A stretch of DNA of 64,000 nt, taken from Curvularia sp. ZM96. Taxonomy: Eukaryota; Ascomycota; Dothideomycetes; Pleosporales; Pleosporaceae. Location of the stretch: positions 1,178,001-1,242,000 of the forward strand of contig JAJGBQ010000005.1 in the NCBI GenBank assembly GCA_022457065.1, written 5' to 3'. Positions 34,601 through 44,208 of this stretch are shown here, in pieces. Made by a program: the position numbers and the translations under genes. The stretch's first letter is position 1. Each line of letters starts with the position of its first letter. The notes under the pieces are model-generated. The model was not told the origin of the DNA and did not search any database. It saw only the letters and a program-made list of their open reading frames with translations.

Positions 34601-35511
34601 CCCTTGGGTCCTAAAGAGCCCGTCTTGGCCATGATTTGCTGGGGGTGTATGGGGACAAATGGGCAATCATTGGGGTCTTCGGGCACATGGCCATCGAACT
34701 GGGCAGGCACTTCGGGAAACGCCTGCATAAGCATGTCCTGCGGCGCGCGTTCGGCAGGCTTGCCTTCAGCCGACTCGCCAGCTTGATGAGAATTTGAACT
34801 GAGAGAGTGCGACGCATTGCTTTGGCGGCGTTGCTGGAACTCCATGGGCATGGACTCGATTGGCACATTGACAATGCCGCCCTTCTCAGAGATGACACTG
34901 CGGGCTCCACGGCGCTCGCGTTTCTTTTTCTTCTTGTCCTTTTTGCCTTTGAGATACTCTTCGGCAGCCTTGGTGTGACCCTGTGCGTGCAGCGCCTCTG
35001 CCTTGATAAGGCGTTTCATATCCAGGTGTGCAAGGTGAATGTTGCGCCCGAGCGTGATTTGGTACGTGTGCATGTAGTACGAGCCGTCGTCGAAGCGCAG
35101 GCGCGCAAAAGCCGTAAGGCGCTCGTTGGTGGTTGGGGGCATGAAGGGATCCATGGCTGGGAAGGCAGAGGTGGACATATCCATGGGCATGGGGGCATCA
35201 GCCATGTCAGCGGCGGGCATCTGGCCATTCATGTTGCCATTCAGATCACCGTTCATGTCGCCAGACTGAGGGAGGGGGACAGCATCGGCGAGCAGGGGCA
35301 TCTGGCTGGCGACATTGTTTTCGGTAGCGTTGGGATTGGGGTCGGCAGGCGCGATGTCGCTGCTGGAGGCAGGCATGGCCGGCGGCGCATCGCTGGTCGC
35401 GGAAGCCATGTCGGGAACGCGCTGGTGGTCGGGAGACGGGGACAGAGGGGCGGGAGGGTCATCTTGGGGGATGACATGGTGTTGGTGTTGGCTGGAAGTG
35501 GCTACGGCCAT
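31675..35511 (-). CDS. FHL1: FHL1-type transcription factor with FHA and forkhead domains
   Basis: Single-exon 1278-aa regulator; yeast Fhl1 controls ribosomal-protein genes with Ifh1. From the N-terminus: acidic Pro/Met-rich start; the first FHA strands at about 134 (LTAFARLRFDDGSYYMHTYQITLGRN); a lysine-rich insert (KGKKDKKKKKRERRGAR); the rest of the FHA fold at about 300-375 (GSLGPKGISREHAKIFFDFD, HVLGNNGLHHEGEF). A long Lys/Glu low-complexity stretch follows with repeated KESKEPKE units at about 500-560. The forkhead domain lies at about 745-835 (ANYVVLIHEAISSS, SIYTYIERKYPWYKF, SSVRHNLGQHDAFMK, GYLWRINPE). The C-terminal third is Pro/Gln/Tyr/Ala-rich. The FHA plus forkhead order with a split FHA is the basis for FHL1 rather than FKH1/2. 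Start is the first ATG in frame. Confidence 0.9.
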   Translation of the reverse strand: MAVATSSQHQHHVIPQDDPPAPLSPSPDHQRVPDMASATSDAPPAMPASSSDIAPADPNPNATENNVASQMPLLADAVPLPQSGDMNGDLNGNMNGQMPAADMADAPMPMDMSTSAFPAMDPFMPPTTNERLTAFARLRFDDGSYYMHTYQITLGRNIHLAHLDMKRLIKAEALHAQGHTKAAEEYLKGKKDKKKKKRERRGARSVISEKGGIVNVPIESMPMEFQQRRQSNASHSLSSNSHQAGESAEGKPAERAPQDMLMQAFPEVPAQFDGHVPEDPNDCPFVPIHPQQIMAKTGSLGPKGISREHAKIFFDFDAGHFCIHVLGNNGLHHEGEFYPKGETIPLDHGDHLLIGAVNIHFYLPDVALTEQQRNRQESGSRPMSFSFENGNGQLESDEHISSESEDQQSVNPRHVYYHHPVSDSEEDDGLADEEMDDYEEPLPKPRQKTNLKLKIKNLPPAPSAKDNKKAHKRKPQHRELTPEEPPSKKVKIKVKDSGKSKEQARESAKEPKAHKERKESKEHKEQKEKEPVPTKESKEPKEPKESKEPKEKGKAPAKAPAKTPVKDETPAEQSVKDIPAATKPEQPSKPPPNDSPPLLRKPHEGELEAGDIDGLITEEMAIQHNLPRNLIGHVVEKRKGPGRPPKDGIMSKRQRSQLIKQAKDIERARAAGIDPADIPMPTIKPKAPKRKESNAGDGDDDGVMESTEHGDGTLSGLQKQAKPMRPPRTPSPEMRIEDYTEEQLQRPTANYVVLIHEAISSSPTGQMNLQSIYTYIERKYPWYKFKTTTSGWQSSVRHNLGQHDAFMKGDKEGKGYLWRINPEVSIEKERRKRQASPPMNHAPRPQYYQPPNSYQPYPQPGYPYHPGMPHGMPQAPPRLPPSLAQPRLPPSMARGEGNASAPNGAQNAPHPSPYASPWAGGNTSGSPSAPNPPRPYPQPNSQAPPVNSAPGSSGQYGVLFPTAAPQQSPYSGPSAPSPYGGPYAATGASPYGPAPPRPYPTYSPAGQQPNAPAASPAQRNASPYGPPPTQASSHQGSSNENSTPHPSGRYPIGVHPDLIRQLEAYRLVYLEKRPGPDEQKKVDNAIRACVDRTVPEASLTEPERKLLESICGVESINKHVKRNVGAKPESAPVAVPATAAGTAAAIAADAAANTLTQHQQQSQSQQQQQPVGQAPSGATSASPAPPRENSEPQKFTPNMTGASPAPPATAPPSTTAPAASAVPSHRPSVEPITPVPGSPAVQNGTPLRRPMNESTTNSPARAEESTKAEETEETSKTD

Positions 35512-35978
35512 GCTGCCGCCGCCATGTTCGGTGCAAGTGAAAACGGTGGGAGCGATGGCAAAGGTGAGGTTTTGGGCCCTCTGCAGATGGTTGGGTTAGC
35601 GTCGCGCTTGTTCTGGGGACGGCGGGCGGCGGGCGGGCGTCGCGCAATACATACAAGTGCAGCAACGGTCGCAGCAGGCAGTGAGGCGTGTCCAGAAGGC
35701 GTCGTGGAGAGCAGAGAGGCTTTGTCGAGCTGTCGCGGCGGGATGGTGTAGTCGGAGGATGTCGGTAGAGGCTGGCCGTGAGAGCCTTGCGCCGGGCCTA
35801 ACACTGCTGCACGTGCCATCGGGCTGCCCTTGTCCGCATGCAAAGATACTCACCCACCTATGGCTTTCCCGTCCATGCGCATTTGCTTTCTACATACTCA
35901 GGCCCAGAGAGCCCAACCAGACAAGCTTTCCTCTCCCTTCCATACGGCAACAGAACCGTAACCGCACCCTGTCCCGCC
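35512..35978. promoter_or_regulatory. Bidirectional promoter FHL1 / 2OG oxygenase
   Basis: 467 bp between divergent start codons. The frame of the oxygenase is open upstream to 35838 but composition changes at MAPKKK, so this stretch is taken as leader and promoter. Confidence 0.5.
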
Positions 35979-36834
35979 ATGGCTCCCAAAAAGAAGTCCC
36001 AACCAGGCACATCCACCAAACCTTCTGCTTCAGCCTCGCAGTCGGCACAGCAACCACCCAATTGGCCCGCCTTTAGCCCTCTGATCCCAGAAGCAGACCT
36101 TGCTCTGCAACAGGTCCTCCCAAACCAGATTGTCACCATCCCCAATTTTTGGACGGCGTCGCTGTGCAAGACCTATGTCTCGTTCCTGTCTACGCTGCCG
36201 CTGACTACTACACCTGGAAAGCCCAAGAAGGGCGATGCCGTACGAGTCAATGACCGCTTCCAAGTTGACGACCCTACCTTTGCTGAGAGGCTGTGGAACC
36301 AGACAGCGTTGAAGAATCTGGTCACGGGTGCTGCAGACCAAGGAGGGCTGCCATTGGATGAAAAGCAGCGGAACGAATTATGGGGCGGCCAGGTCGTCGG
36401 TCTCAATCCCAACATCCGCATCTACCGCTACTCCAAAGGCCAGTTTTTCGACCAGCATTGTATGTCCACTGCCCTTGCTCGCTTGTCGCGCTGCCGCCGC
36501 AGTAGCCTCTTATATGGCGCTAACAGATGCAGACGATGACTCCAACAATGTCACAATTCCTGGCTCGCCGCCAGTACAAGCACGTACCACGTGGACCTTA
36601 CTGCTTTATCTCACCTCGCCGGCAACGGGTTGCATGGGTGGAGAAACTGTGTTTTACCCAGACCCACCTAAAAAGAAGAGCAGGGACCCCCCACCTGAAC
36701 CACTGCAAATTGGTCTCCAGGTCGGACTCGCACTACTGCACCGCCACGGCGCAGATTGTATGCTGCATGAAGGTCGTGAAGTCGTTGACGGAGAGAAATG
36801 GGTCATCAGAAGCGACCTCTGCGTCAAGCGCTGA
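35979..36834 (+). CDS. 2-oxoglutarate/Fe(II)-dependent oxygenase (prolyl-4-hydroxylase-like)
   Basis: Two exons, 35979-36459 and 36533-36834, give 260 aa. The fold is the 2OG-Fe(II) double-stranded helix: RVNDRFQVDDP and LNPNIRIYRYSKGQFFDQHYDDSN carry the HxD iron pair (H then D, created across the intron), and GGETVFYPD plus GLALLHRHGADCMLHEG carry the distal histidine and the 2OG-binding arm (KWVIRSDLCVKR). Two acceptor AGs, at 36525-36526 and 36531-36532, are six bases apart and both in frame; the second restores the tidy QHYDDSN. The basic MAPKKKSQPGTSTK N-terminus could be a nuclear signal. Such enzymes hydroxylate proteins in fungi; the target here is unknown. Confidence 0.87.
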
Positions 36835-37448
36835 ACCAGCTCCACTTGATCATGTTTCGCTCAGAACCCCTGGGCTTTGCTGAACAAGCCACTTTTCCAA
36901 ATCTTGGTCCCTGGCCCATGTGTCTCCATATCGTCGCGAGACCTATACGAGGTTACTTCTGTGCGAATGACAATCTGCTGCTCGTCCAAGTACGCTACCA
37001 CTGGGTAGAACCACTACATGGTTGCCAGATGCGGCAAGCGCCTCACGACAGCTCTGACGTTTTGTAAGCTCTTCTGTTGGACTGACTGTTAGATTCCAAG
37101 TGCTCGGAGTACACGGCGGCTTGAACCACGAACCATCATATGACACTTTGGACGACAGAGGCATGCACATACAGGAACATTTCTTTCATTGTCTCTTTGG
37201 AGTCCAAACTACCCGGCTTGTCCTAGTTTATGCGAACCCCCATCTGCTTCGGTCCACCAATCCCAGCGTGGATACCTAGGGTATATTTCGTTCTTGTCGC
37301 CTCTCAGAGCAGGACCAGAGCATTCCCGGCCCTCCTCCACGTGTTTCAGGTGCATATTACAGATATCCCCGCACCAGCTCTAGTGAAATACCGGCGATTG
37401 GATATGTTCAGCTATGTTTCTCTCTTTTTCGTCGAACGCATTGACGTC
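36835..37448. other. Intergenic region downstream of the oxygenase
   Basis: About 610 bp between two convergent coding frames. No protein-like ORF, RNA gene or repeat recognised. Confidence 0.5.
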
Positions 37449-37685
37449 CTAGGAAGATCCGGCGACATCTTGACAGTGATGACACTTCATGCTTTCGGGG
37501 CGCTTTCCGATGTCGCGTTGACCACAACTCATACACGTCCATTCCATGCATGTGTCGTTGTGGCTTCTGCTTGCAGCTTCTGCTCTTTCTGTTGCGTCGC
37601 GAGCTGCTGCAATAGCTTCAGGGCTGGCACGTTCCAAATGAGGTTCTCGCGGTCCTTCTCGGGCTGAGGACACACAAGATCCCAT
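37449..37685 (-). CDS. Small ORF with MGSCVSS start and zinc-ribbon-like end (tentative)
   Basis: A 78-aa single-exon frame. It opens MGSCVSS, which matches the N-myristoylation pattern (Gly2, Ser6) with an adjacent cysteine that could be palmitoylated. The middle is an alanine-rich amphipathic helix (SPEAIAAARDATERAEAAS). The end is W-T-C-M-S-C, 13 residues, then C-H-H-C, a four-cysteine zinc-ribbon-like arrangement near RanBP2 fingers but with a longer spacer. I do not recognise a family. Caution: another minus-strand frame (37711-37529) overlaps with equally protein-like text (PALKLLQQLATQQKEQK), so the true gene may differ or be spliced. Confidence 0.4.
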   Translation of the reverse strand: MGSCVSSAREGPREPHLERASPEAIAAARDATERAEAASRSHNDTCMEWTCMSCGQRDIGKRPESMKCHHCQDVAGSS

Positions 37686-37854
37686 GTTGAAGAGCTGGTG
37701 TATGATTGCAACTACGTACCAGGCTGACAGTTTACCAATTCGTGCTATATCTGCTTCTTGGATGTGCTTGCTTCCGTGGCATTGATTGCTTGATCGATCA
37801 TTCTTGATAATACTATTGAGCTGCTCTGCTCATTCCAATGCTTCTCTTCGAGTG

Positions 37855-37948
37855 GATTTTCCACATTCACTTCGGGTGCAGATTTTCATCTTCATTTTGG
37901 GTGGAGTTTTCATCTTCACTTCGATTGCCGTTTTCCACCTTCACCATC
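37855..37948. repeat. Degenerate minisatellite, about 25-bp unit, near four copies
   Basis: Consecutive units begin GATTTTCCACATTCACTTCG, GATTTTCATCTTCATTTTGG, GTTTTCATCTTCACTTCGAT and GTTTTCCACCTTCACCATC, each 24-26 bp. Read on the minus strand they encode repeated Asn/Glu-rich text, but no gene is supported here. It lies in a 900-bp gene-free stretch. Confidence 0.7.
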
Positions 37949-38598
37949 AAAACATGGTTTGTAGCAGTCATGCTGCCAACTGCTTGAAAGATCAATATAT
38001 AGCCAGCGCCATGCACTCCCATGCTGTGTGTGCGCCACGGCTTCATTTGTGCTGTCATAATCGCTGGAGTCTTTATCAGGTTGGGCCATTATCCCAGATC
38101 ATTAGGCATGAAATGGTCCAGCTACCTCATCGTACCAGTATGAATTCCGAGCCCAAGCCACGTCATGTCTCTTCGCGGGCCAGCGAAGAAACACGCATTA
38201 TAGAAGCACTGCCAACTAGTCATTGAGCATGCTAGCTGGCTTGCGCCTGTTTGCACCCTCCTCCCCTACCTCTTCGCACATTTCCTGTGCGCAAAAACAT
38301 CTAGATCAGCCGGAGAGCTGTCCTGGCCTGTGGCATGTCTTCACGAGACCACTGATACCTATTTAGAATTCGACTGTAATCATGTGAGAGTAAACATGGC
38401 ATTGGTCTCGGAAAAGGATGCAATTACCCGAACTATGGCGTAACAGTTGCTGAGGCGAACCCTATCAACGCATGTCAAGGTGTTGCACAAGCCCTGCAGA
38501 GTTGACACAGCCTCGTGCCTGTGCACCTTGGAAGATTTACTCAAGTACTAAGATGAGCCGACTTGTGCGAAATGATCTTGATCAACAATATACTCAGC
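37949..38598. other. Upstream region of DUF6594 gene
   Basis: About 650 bp between the minisatellite and the start codon at 38599. No ORF, RNA gene or clear core promoter element recognised. Confidence 0.45.
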
Positions 38599-39653
38599 AT
38601 GGCCGAACTCGATTGTTTAGAGGCAGGACTCGCAAACAACGCAAACGCAGAAAAGGCAAACCAAGAGAAGAGCCCATTCACACGTCCATGGACAGAATAC
38701 CCAGGTGGCTATCCCATGATAGCCGAGCGTATTGCTTTGAAACCGCAGACGGCCATCTATCGTCGATTCGACGCCCTCAATGCCAGACATTTACTCTATC
38801 TCCAAGCCGAGCTTTCTATTCTGGAAAAGAAGCTGCATGCTGTTGAAAAGGAAGATAACGTCAAAAGCCGGGGATATGCAGTCAACTACCAGCGCCTGCT
38901 AGAAGGACATGACGGCAGAGGAAATATTCAACTAGGCCTAGTGAAGGCGATGCACAAGAAACTGAACGAATACAGTGAGTGGCCATCTTACAGAAAATGA
39001 AATTGACCGGTGATACTAACGAGATTCTGAATCTAGACGAAGCGCTCATACAGGTTTCAACCTTGTCCCAAATCAAAGCACCGCAGAAGTTCGATCTTAC
39101 CGATATGCAACACCTCCTGGAAGGCACAGTCATGGGACCAAATTGGCTCTCAGGCGTTGATCGATGGACATGGGGCTCTTGTAACTGTCCCGAGGATGGT
39201 GCACCGGATTTGATTGCAGTACATCCTCGCCTCAAGGCGGATGGCCTCTCTCGTTTCATTGCAGAAAATGCAATACATCTATTTCGGTGTGGACTTGGCC
39301 GTTGCACAAGAGAGGATCGTAATTTGGGTCCTAAGGTCTATTATGACTCGACGATCCTCACACTGACATCTTGGATAACGTGCATACTGGCTTCGCTCCT
39401 TCCCGTCACCTCCATTTGGGTACTGTTGAGCCTGCAGTCGCTCCAGACTAAGCTCTGGGTGATTGCTGTATTCAACGTGTTGATGAGCGTATGCCTGAGA
39501 ACACTCACAGACGCAAAGAGGTCAGAAGCCTTTGCCATTACCGCTGCGTAAGTGCATTTCCCACAGTATACCTCGGCAGGCGCTAATAATTGTAGTTTTG
39601 CTGCCGTCCAGGTAGTCTTTGTCGGAACAGACGGCAACAAATGTGCTGCATGA
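38599..39653 (+). CDS. DUF6594-family membrane protein
   Basis: Exons 38599-38974, 39037-39547 and 39596-39653 join to 314 aa. The opening block WTEYPGGYPMIAERIALKPQTAIYRRFDALNARHLLYLQAEL, followed by a long coiled-coil-like helix (LSILEKKLHAVEKEDN), is the characteristic start of this fungal family. Two or three membrane helices lie at the C-terminus (LTSWITCILASLLPVTSIWVLL, LWVIAVFNVLMSVCLRTL, then AFAITAAFAAVQVVFVG, formed across the last intron). A possible cysteine cluster WGSCNC sits in the middle. Role unknown; members are abundant in Pleosporales accessory regions. Family name is recalled, not searched. Confidence 0.85.
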
Positions 39654-40871
39654 GAATTGTTCGTGGCGTTATAGAGTTCTGGTGTTGTCCTTTGGTGTTG
39701 TTTCGCTCTTCTCTTGTAAACTGGCATGCGTATTTGGAGCGCATTGGATGTGTACTAGAATAGAAAATGTATTGCTCTTACGATTGAGTTCGGCCACAGC
39801 ATATGTTATTTGCTCCAAGTCTATGATCCCAGATTGCCATACGGTCTGTCACTGCAAGCGATGGAATACGCTACTCAATAAGCCCGAGAGGCTCGTATCC
39901 GACATTTCCATGCCGAGGCGCTAGTGCTGCTCCGCCTCCACGCCCTCTACATGCTACGCGACCATCGTATGGCCACACGATCTTGACACTGATCGAAATG
40001 CACGGCAGCGATGAACATACGTACGTACGTATGTACTGCTCCCCTCACTAGAGTCCACAAGCTACAACACGGAGATCAGCGCTATGGAACATCTCAACTC
40101 TTTCCTGCAAAGGTAATTGGTAGACAACCACGGATTCACTTCCATAAAGATCATCAATCTCTAGATCGCATAACGGCCTTGTCAGATCATAGCTTCTCCT
40201 CCGGCCTACAGATCCCAACTGTCAACCATACGCCTGGAAATCTGACATGGCGTTGACCCCAGGATCTTCCAAGAAAACCCCCGCAATTTGGCCAGTCCGC
40301 CGCAGTCCGCCCAGAAATGCTGGGCATCTCGACTTCCGGCGTCATAATTGGTCTGGGTTCCCTTCACCTCCTGTCATCCCGAGAGTTTCTTCGTCTCGGC
40401 GGACAATTTCTGCTCGGCATGACTTTTCGTCTTTGCGCCGAGCAGCCCGTTGTGGACGAGGTGGATGTTAGTGGCTCCTGGGCCAACTCCCTATCTAGGG
40501 TAAACGTCCTTCACCCAGACATTTCGCGCCGATGTTCTCGTCTCTGATACTCTTGGTATGCATCTCATAGGACCCAGATGGTCGAATGTAACGCACGTGC
40601 CTTTGGTAGGTGATGGCATGCCTGCAACCACCCACCCGCCCTATTGGATGGCCCGTCTCAACAAGGTGGTTGAAGGGCTGAAGACAAGACATGGGGAAAG
40701 GCTTGGAAAACAATAGTTTGATCAAGCTATGAAAATCGCCTCGGCTCAAAACGTGGTCGTGACGGTATAAGTGGAAGGGGACCGCTACCCCGGATTCTCC
40801 CCTTGTAGATCATTCTTTGACTTCAGCCTTTGGTTGTCCGTCTCGTTTTGACTAACCACTTCACAATCGTA
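39654..40871. promoter_or_regulatory. Region upstream of second MFS transporter
   Basis: 1.2 kb with no supported gene. It contains an alternating ACGTACGTACGT run near 40018-40030. Frames at 40247-40547 and on the minus strand at 40495-40749 overlap one another and lack motifs. Confidence 0.45.
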
Positions 40872-42520
40872 ATGAGTAACAACGTAGATTTCAAGACGAG
40901 CCAAGAGCTCAAGGAGGACGTGAGTCCGCCTGCAAGCGGCAGTCACAGCACCGACTATGCTTTCGACGAGATTGAAGAGAAAAAGCTGGTCCGCAAGGTG
41001 GACTGGAGGCTACTGCCCATCTTAGGAGCCCTGTACTCCATTGCACTCATCGACCGTACCAATGTAAGTAACCTTCTTTTCTCAAACGCAACACGCCTTG
41101 TTCGACACATTTGCTAAGCAACATTCAGATTTCCAACGCACGAGTCGCAGGAATGGGGCAGGACCTCCGACTCGACATTGGCGACCGATACACAATAGTC
41201 TTGGTCTTGTTCTTCCCTACTTACTTTCTACTCGAGCTGCCTTCAAACATTGTGCTGCGCAAGGTAGGCAGCGCGAACTGGCTTTCTTTCATCGCTGTGT
41301 CGTGGGGCGCTGTGATGATTGGACAGGGTTTCGTGAAGAGCTGGATTTCTCTGGCTGTATGCCGTGTTCTGCTTGGAGCGTTCGAGGCTGGCTTCTTTCC
41401 TGGCTGCGTCTACCTCATTACGTGTTGGTACCGCCGCTATGAGACACAGAAGAGGTAAGACGAGCGCTTTGATGGAAATGGTAATGAACGGTAGACTGAC
41501 AAGTACGCAGACTAGGTGGCTTCTACCTGTTCTCGGTCGGCATTGGTGGTGTTGCCAATATTCTGGCATACGGTTTGATGCAGATGGAGGGCCTTGGAGG
41601 CGTCCGTGGGTAAGCAGTCCAGCACCAAACCTACCTTTCGAGAATAGAAACCTAACATTCAACTCTACTCCAGCTGGTCCTGGATCTTCATCATTGAGGG
41701 AATCATAACCGTCGTCGTCGCTGTCGCTGCTTGGTTCATCATCCTGGATTTCCCAGACAAGGCGGAGAGAAAAGGCTTCCTCACCCACGCCGAAGCAGCA
41801 GTCATCATGCAGCGTATCGAAGACGACCGCGGCGACTCTGTCGACGACCCACTTACCTGGGAGAAGTTCTGGTTGCACCTCAAAGACATCAAGCTATGGG
41901 GCTATGCCACGCTCTTCATGAGCACCACGATGCCTGCCTACGCCTTCAGCTACTTCCTCCCCGTCATCCTAGTCGGCATGGGCTACAATGCAGGCCAGGC
42001 CAATGCCCTCTCTGCGCCACCCAGTTTCGTAGCTATGGTCGGCGCCTTCTCCTTCGCATGGCTAGGCGACAAGTACCGTGTTCGCGGCCCCATTATCGCA
42101 GCCCAGTCGATCATTACTATCGTCGGCCTGATGATTGTCGCTTACGCCAAGGACAACGGCGCAAGATACTTTGGCACGTTCCTGGGTGTCTGCGGATGCC
42201 AGGGCAATGTCCCTGCTATCCTGGCCTACCAGAGCAACAACATCCGCGGCCAGAGCAAGAGGTCGGTTGGCAGCGCGCTGCAGATTGGCTTTGGTGCTAT
42301 TGGCGGTATTCTGGCCTCGACAGTCTTCACACAGAAAGAAGCGCCGACGTACATCACTGGCCTTTGGGTGACGGCTGGACTGCAGTTTTACATTTTGGCG
42401 GTGTTGGCTTGCTTCACGATCTTTTTCAGGAAGAAGAATGCTGTCGTGGAGAGGCAGAGGGTAAATGGCGAGTCTATGGATGAGAGAGAGGGATTGGCGG
42501 GCTTCAAGTATACTATTTAG
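40872..42520 (+). CDS. MFS transporter, anion:cation symporter (Dal5/Tna1-like) type
   Basis: Exons 40872-41063, 41129-41454, 41511-41609, 41674-42520 join to 487 aa. Seen: acidic cytosolic N-terminus; KVDWRLLPILGALYSIALIDRTNISNARVAG with the ACS-type DRxN(I/L)xNA motif intact; FFPTYFLLELPSNIVLRK (helices 2-3); GAFEAGFFPGCVYLITCWYRRYE at helices 4-5, the usual ACS signature; and six helices in the last exon with SNNIRGQSKRSVGSALQIGFGAIGG near helix 10-11. All motifs are undamaged, so it should be active; substrate is not readable. It is the second ACS-group transporter in the window but differs clearly from the one at 5.5-7.3 kb. Confidence 0.92.
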
Positions 42521-43067
42521 ATTGTGTAATAGGAGTTGAGAGTTTATTGAACACATGGAGCACTGGATTGGCTTTCAATATCTGCCGCGTCGACGTCTGC
42601 GCTACGGTGATATGCATTTATCCGTCATCATTGGCGTAGACCATAACTTACGCTATCTCTTTCACGGCCAAGCGCGACGCTATGCCATGTTCAGCCCCTC
42701 CACTACGTGTCGTGGTGTCGCAAGTCGGACCCATGACTCCTTGTCTCAGCCCTGTAATAGTAGCGCCTCAGTCAGCAACGCGATATGCATCAGCTTGCTT
42801 CCCTGCAGCCTCGCCGGATGCTTAATTGCTTCTTTCCGGTGCTTCTGCACTACGCTTTGCCAACCAAGCTTCCTTTATAAACTTTTGAGCTGAACTTAGT
42901 ACTAATCGTAGTCGATAATCATAACCACCGCCAGCCCTCCTAGTTCGAGATCTAGCCCAGCGCTTCTCTGCACATACATATACATATCCGCGTACGTGCG
43001 CTGAGCGACACACAGTACCCAGAATCAAATACGCACCGTACGAACGCTCCGACGATCCAGCGCCAAC
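42521..43067. promoter_or_regulatory. Region between MFS transporter and DUF7053-like gene
   Basis: About 550 bp, same-strand neighbours; a terminator region then a promoter. TACATATACATAT-rich text near 42975 might act as TATA-like element. Nothing else seen. Confidence 0.45.
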
Positions 43068-43880
43068 ATGAGCTCAAAGCACCACCTACACGTCGCTCAC
43101 CAAGTACCCGCTCACATCCACCCTTCCGAAGTCGTCGCTGCCCTCCACGATCACGAAACAGCGCTCACATTGCAAGCCCTTACCTGCGGACACAAAAAAG
43201 CGCCCTCTACCTCGCCCTCAACCCTCAAAGACACATATTGGTTCCCACCAGACCAATACCCGGTCACCACCTACCACGTCACAGAATGCATCACATGGTG
43301 CCCTGGAATCGGCGAGTTGGGCAAGAAATACCTTACCTTCCCTAGCTGTTTCCAGGACACGAGGCAGGGGATCAAGACACGGGCAGACGCTGCTGCGGGC
43401 ATAATAGTGCGCGCGGAGTTCCGAGTTGTAGAAAATGGCGAGGTGGGGAGCGAGATCGAGGGCGAAGGCATGGGCGTAGGAGACGCAAAGTGGGTGCTTG
43501 TTGAGGACGTAGAAGTTTCGTGTTCGTGGTGGCTTATGCCATTTGTCAAGGGCAAGATGGAAGAAGCGCACAGGGATGTGTGTCGCAAGGTGATTGAGAA
43601 AGTGGAGCACAGGAGGAGGGCCTCTGTTGCACTGAGAAAGGATGCCGAGGGGCTGGAGGTGGTCGGTGCGATCAAGAGACAGGATAGCAAAGCGGATAAT
43701 CATGAGGATGTTAATACGGGTTTCGCGCAGGAAACACGCGAGCACTACAAGAAGCCTCAACCTATGGGTTTCGGAAGCGCGCACAAGCTTGATCCGGTGC
43801 CTGTCGAGGCGGATGCCGTGGATACGCAAAGGTCGGAAGTTCCCGCTGCCGGTTTACCGGAAAAGATTACCTATCGATGA
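43068..43880 (+). CDS. Conserved fungal protein, DUF7053-like
   Basis: One exon, 270 aa. The first 160 residues form a compact domain: HHLHVAHQVPAHIHPSEVVAALHDHETALTLQALTCGH, KDTYWFPPDQYPVTTYHVTECITWCPG, GKKYLTFPSCFQDTRQGIKTRADAAAGIIVRAEFRVV and VEVSCSWWLMPFVKGKMEEAHRDVCRKVIEKVE. The strand-helix order suggests a START/SRPBCC-like lipid-binding cavity, which is how DUF7053 proteins are usually viewed; both name and fold are recalled or inferred. The last 90 residues are charged and disordered. No signal peptide or membrane segment. The start is the only ATG before the conserved block. Confidence 0.78.
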   Translation: MSSKHHLHVAHQVPAHIHPSEVVAALHDHETALTLQALTCGHKKAPSTSPSTLKDTYWFPPDQYPVTTYHVTECITWCPGIGELGKKYLTFPSCFQDTRQGIKTRADAAAGIIVRAEFRVVENGEVGSEIEGEGMGVGDAKWVLVEDVEVSCSWWLMPFVKGKMEEAHRDVCRKVIEKVEHRRRASVALRKDAEGLEVVGAIKRQDSKADNHEDVNTGFAQETREHYKKPQPMGFGSAHKLDPVPVEADAVDTQRSEVPAAGLPEKITYR

Positions 43881-44208
43881 ACGAAAGCTTACTGTTACTT
43901 TGCATTTTTTTTTGTTGATGTTGTAATGAGCTTATTCTCAGTAAGCTTGGGCTAGCGCTATCATCCATGTCTCTCACATGTGTTTCATATCCGCTGTCAA
44001 ATTGCGTTCAGCGCGACGAATCCTTCTAGAAACTGTAGTTGTCTTCTTCGACAATTCCTTTTCAAAATCCCCGGGCGGAAAGATCATTTTCCGTTACCAT
44101 GTTCAAAAGTATTGGCTCGAAATGAACCAATCATGAGCACCAATATTCAAGTCGAGCATATCAAGTATCTCAGACAACAATAAAAGGTATCTATTCTCTT
44201 TGCTATCA
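43881..44208. other. Convergent spacer
   Basis: About 330 bp between opposing stop codons. Starts with a T-rich tract. Nothing else seen. Confidence 0.5.

Noticed and set aside
34807..35751. Plus-strand ORF of 314 codons over the FHL1 N-terminus
   Set aside because: Antisense shadow of the FHL1 frame; Gly/His-rich text mirrors its Pro/Met codons.
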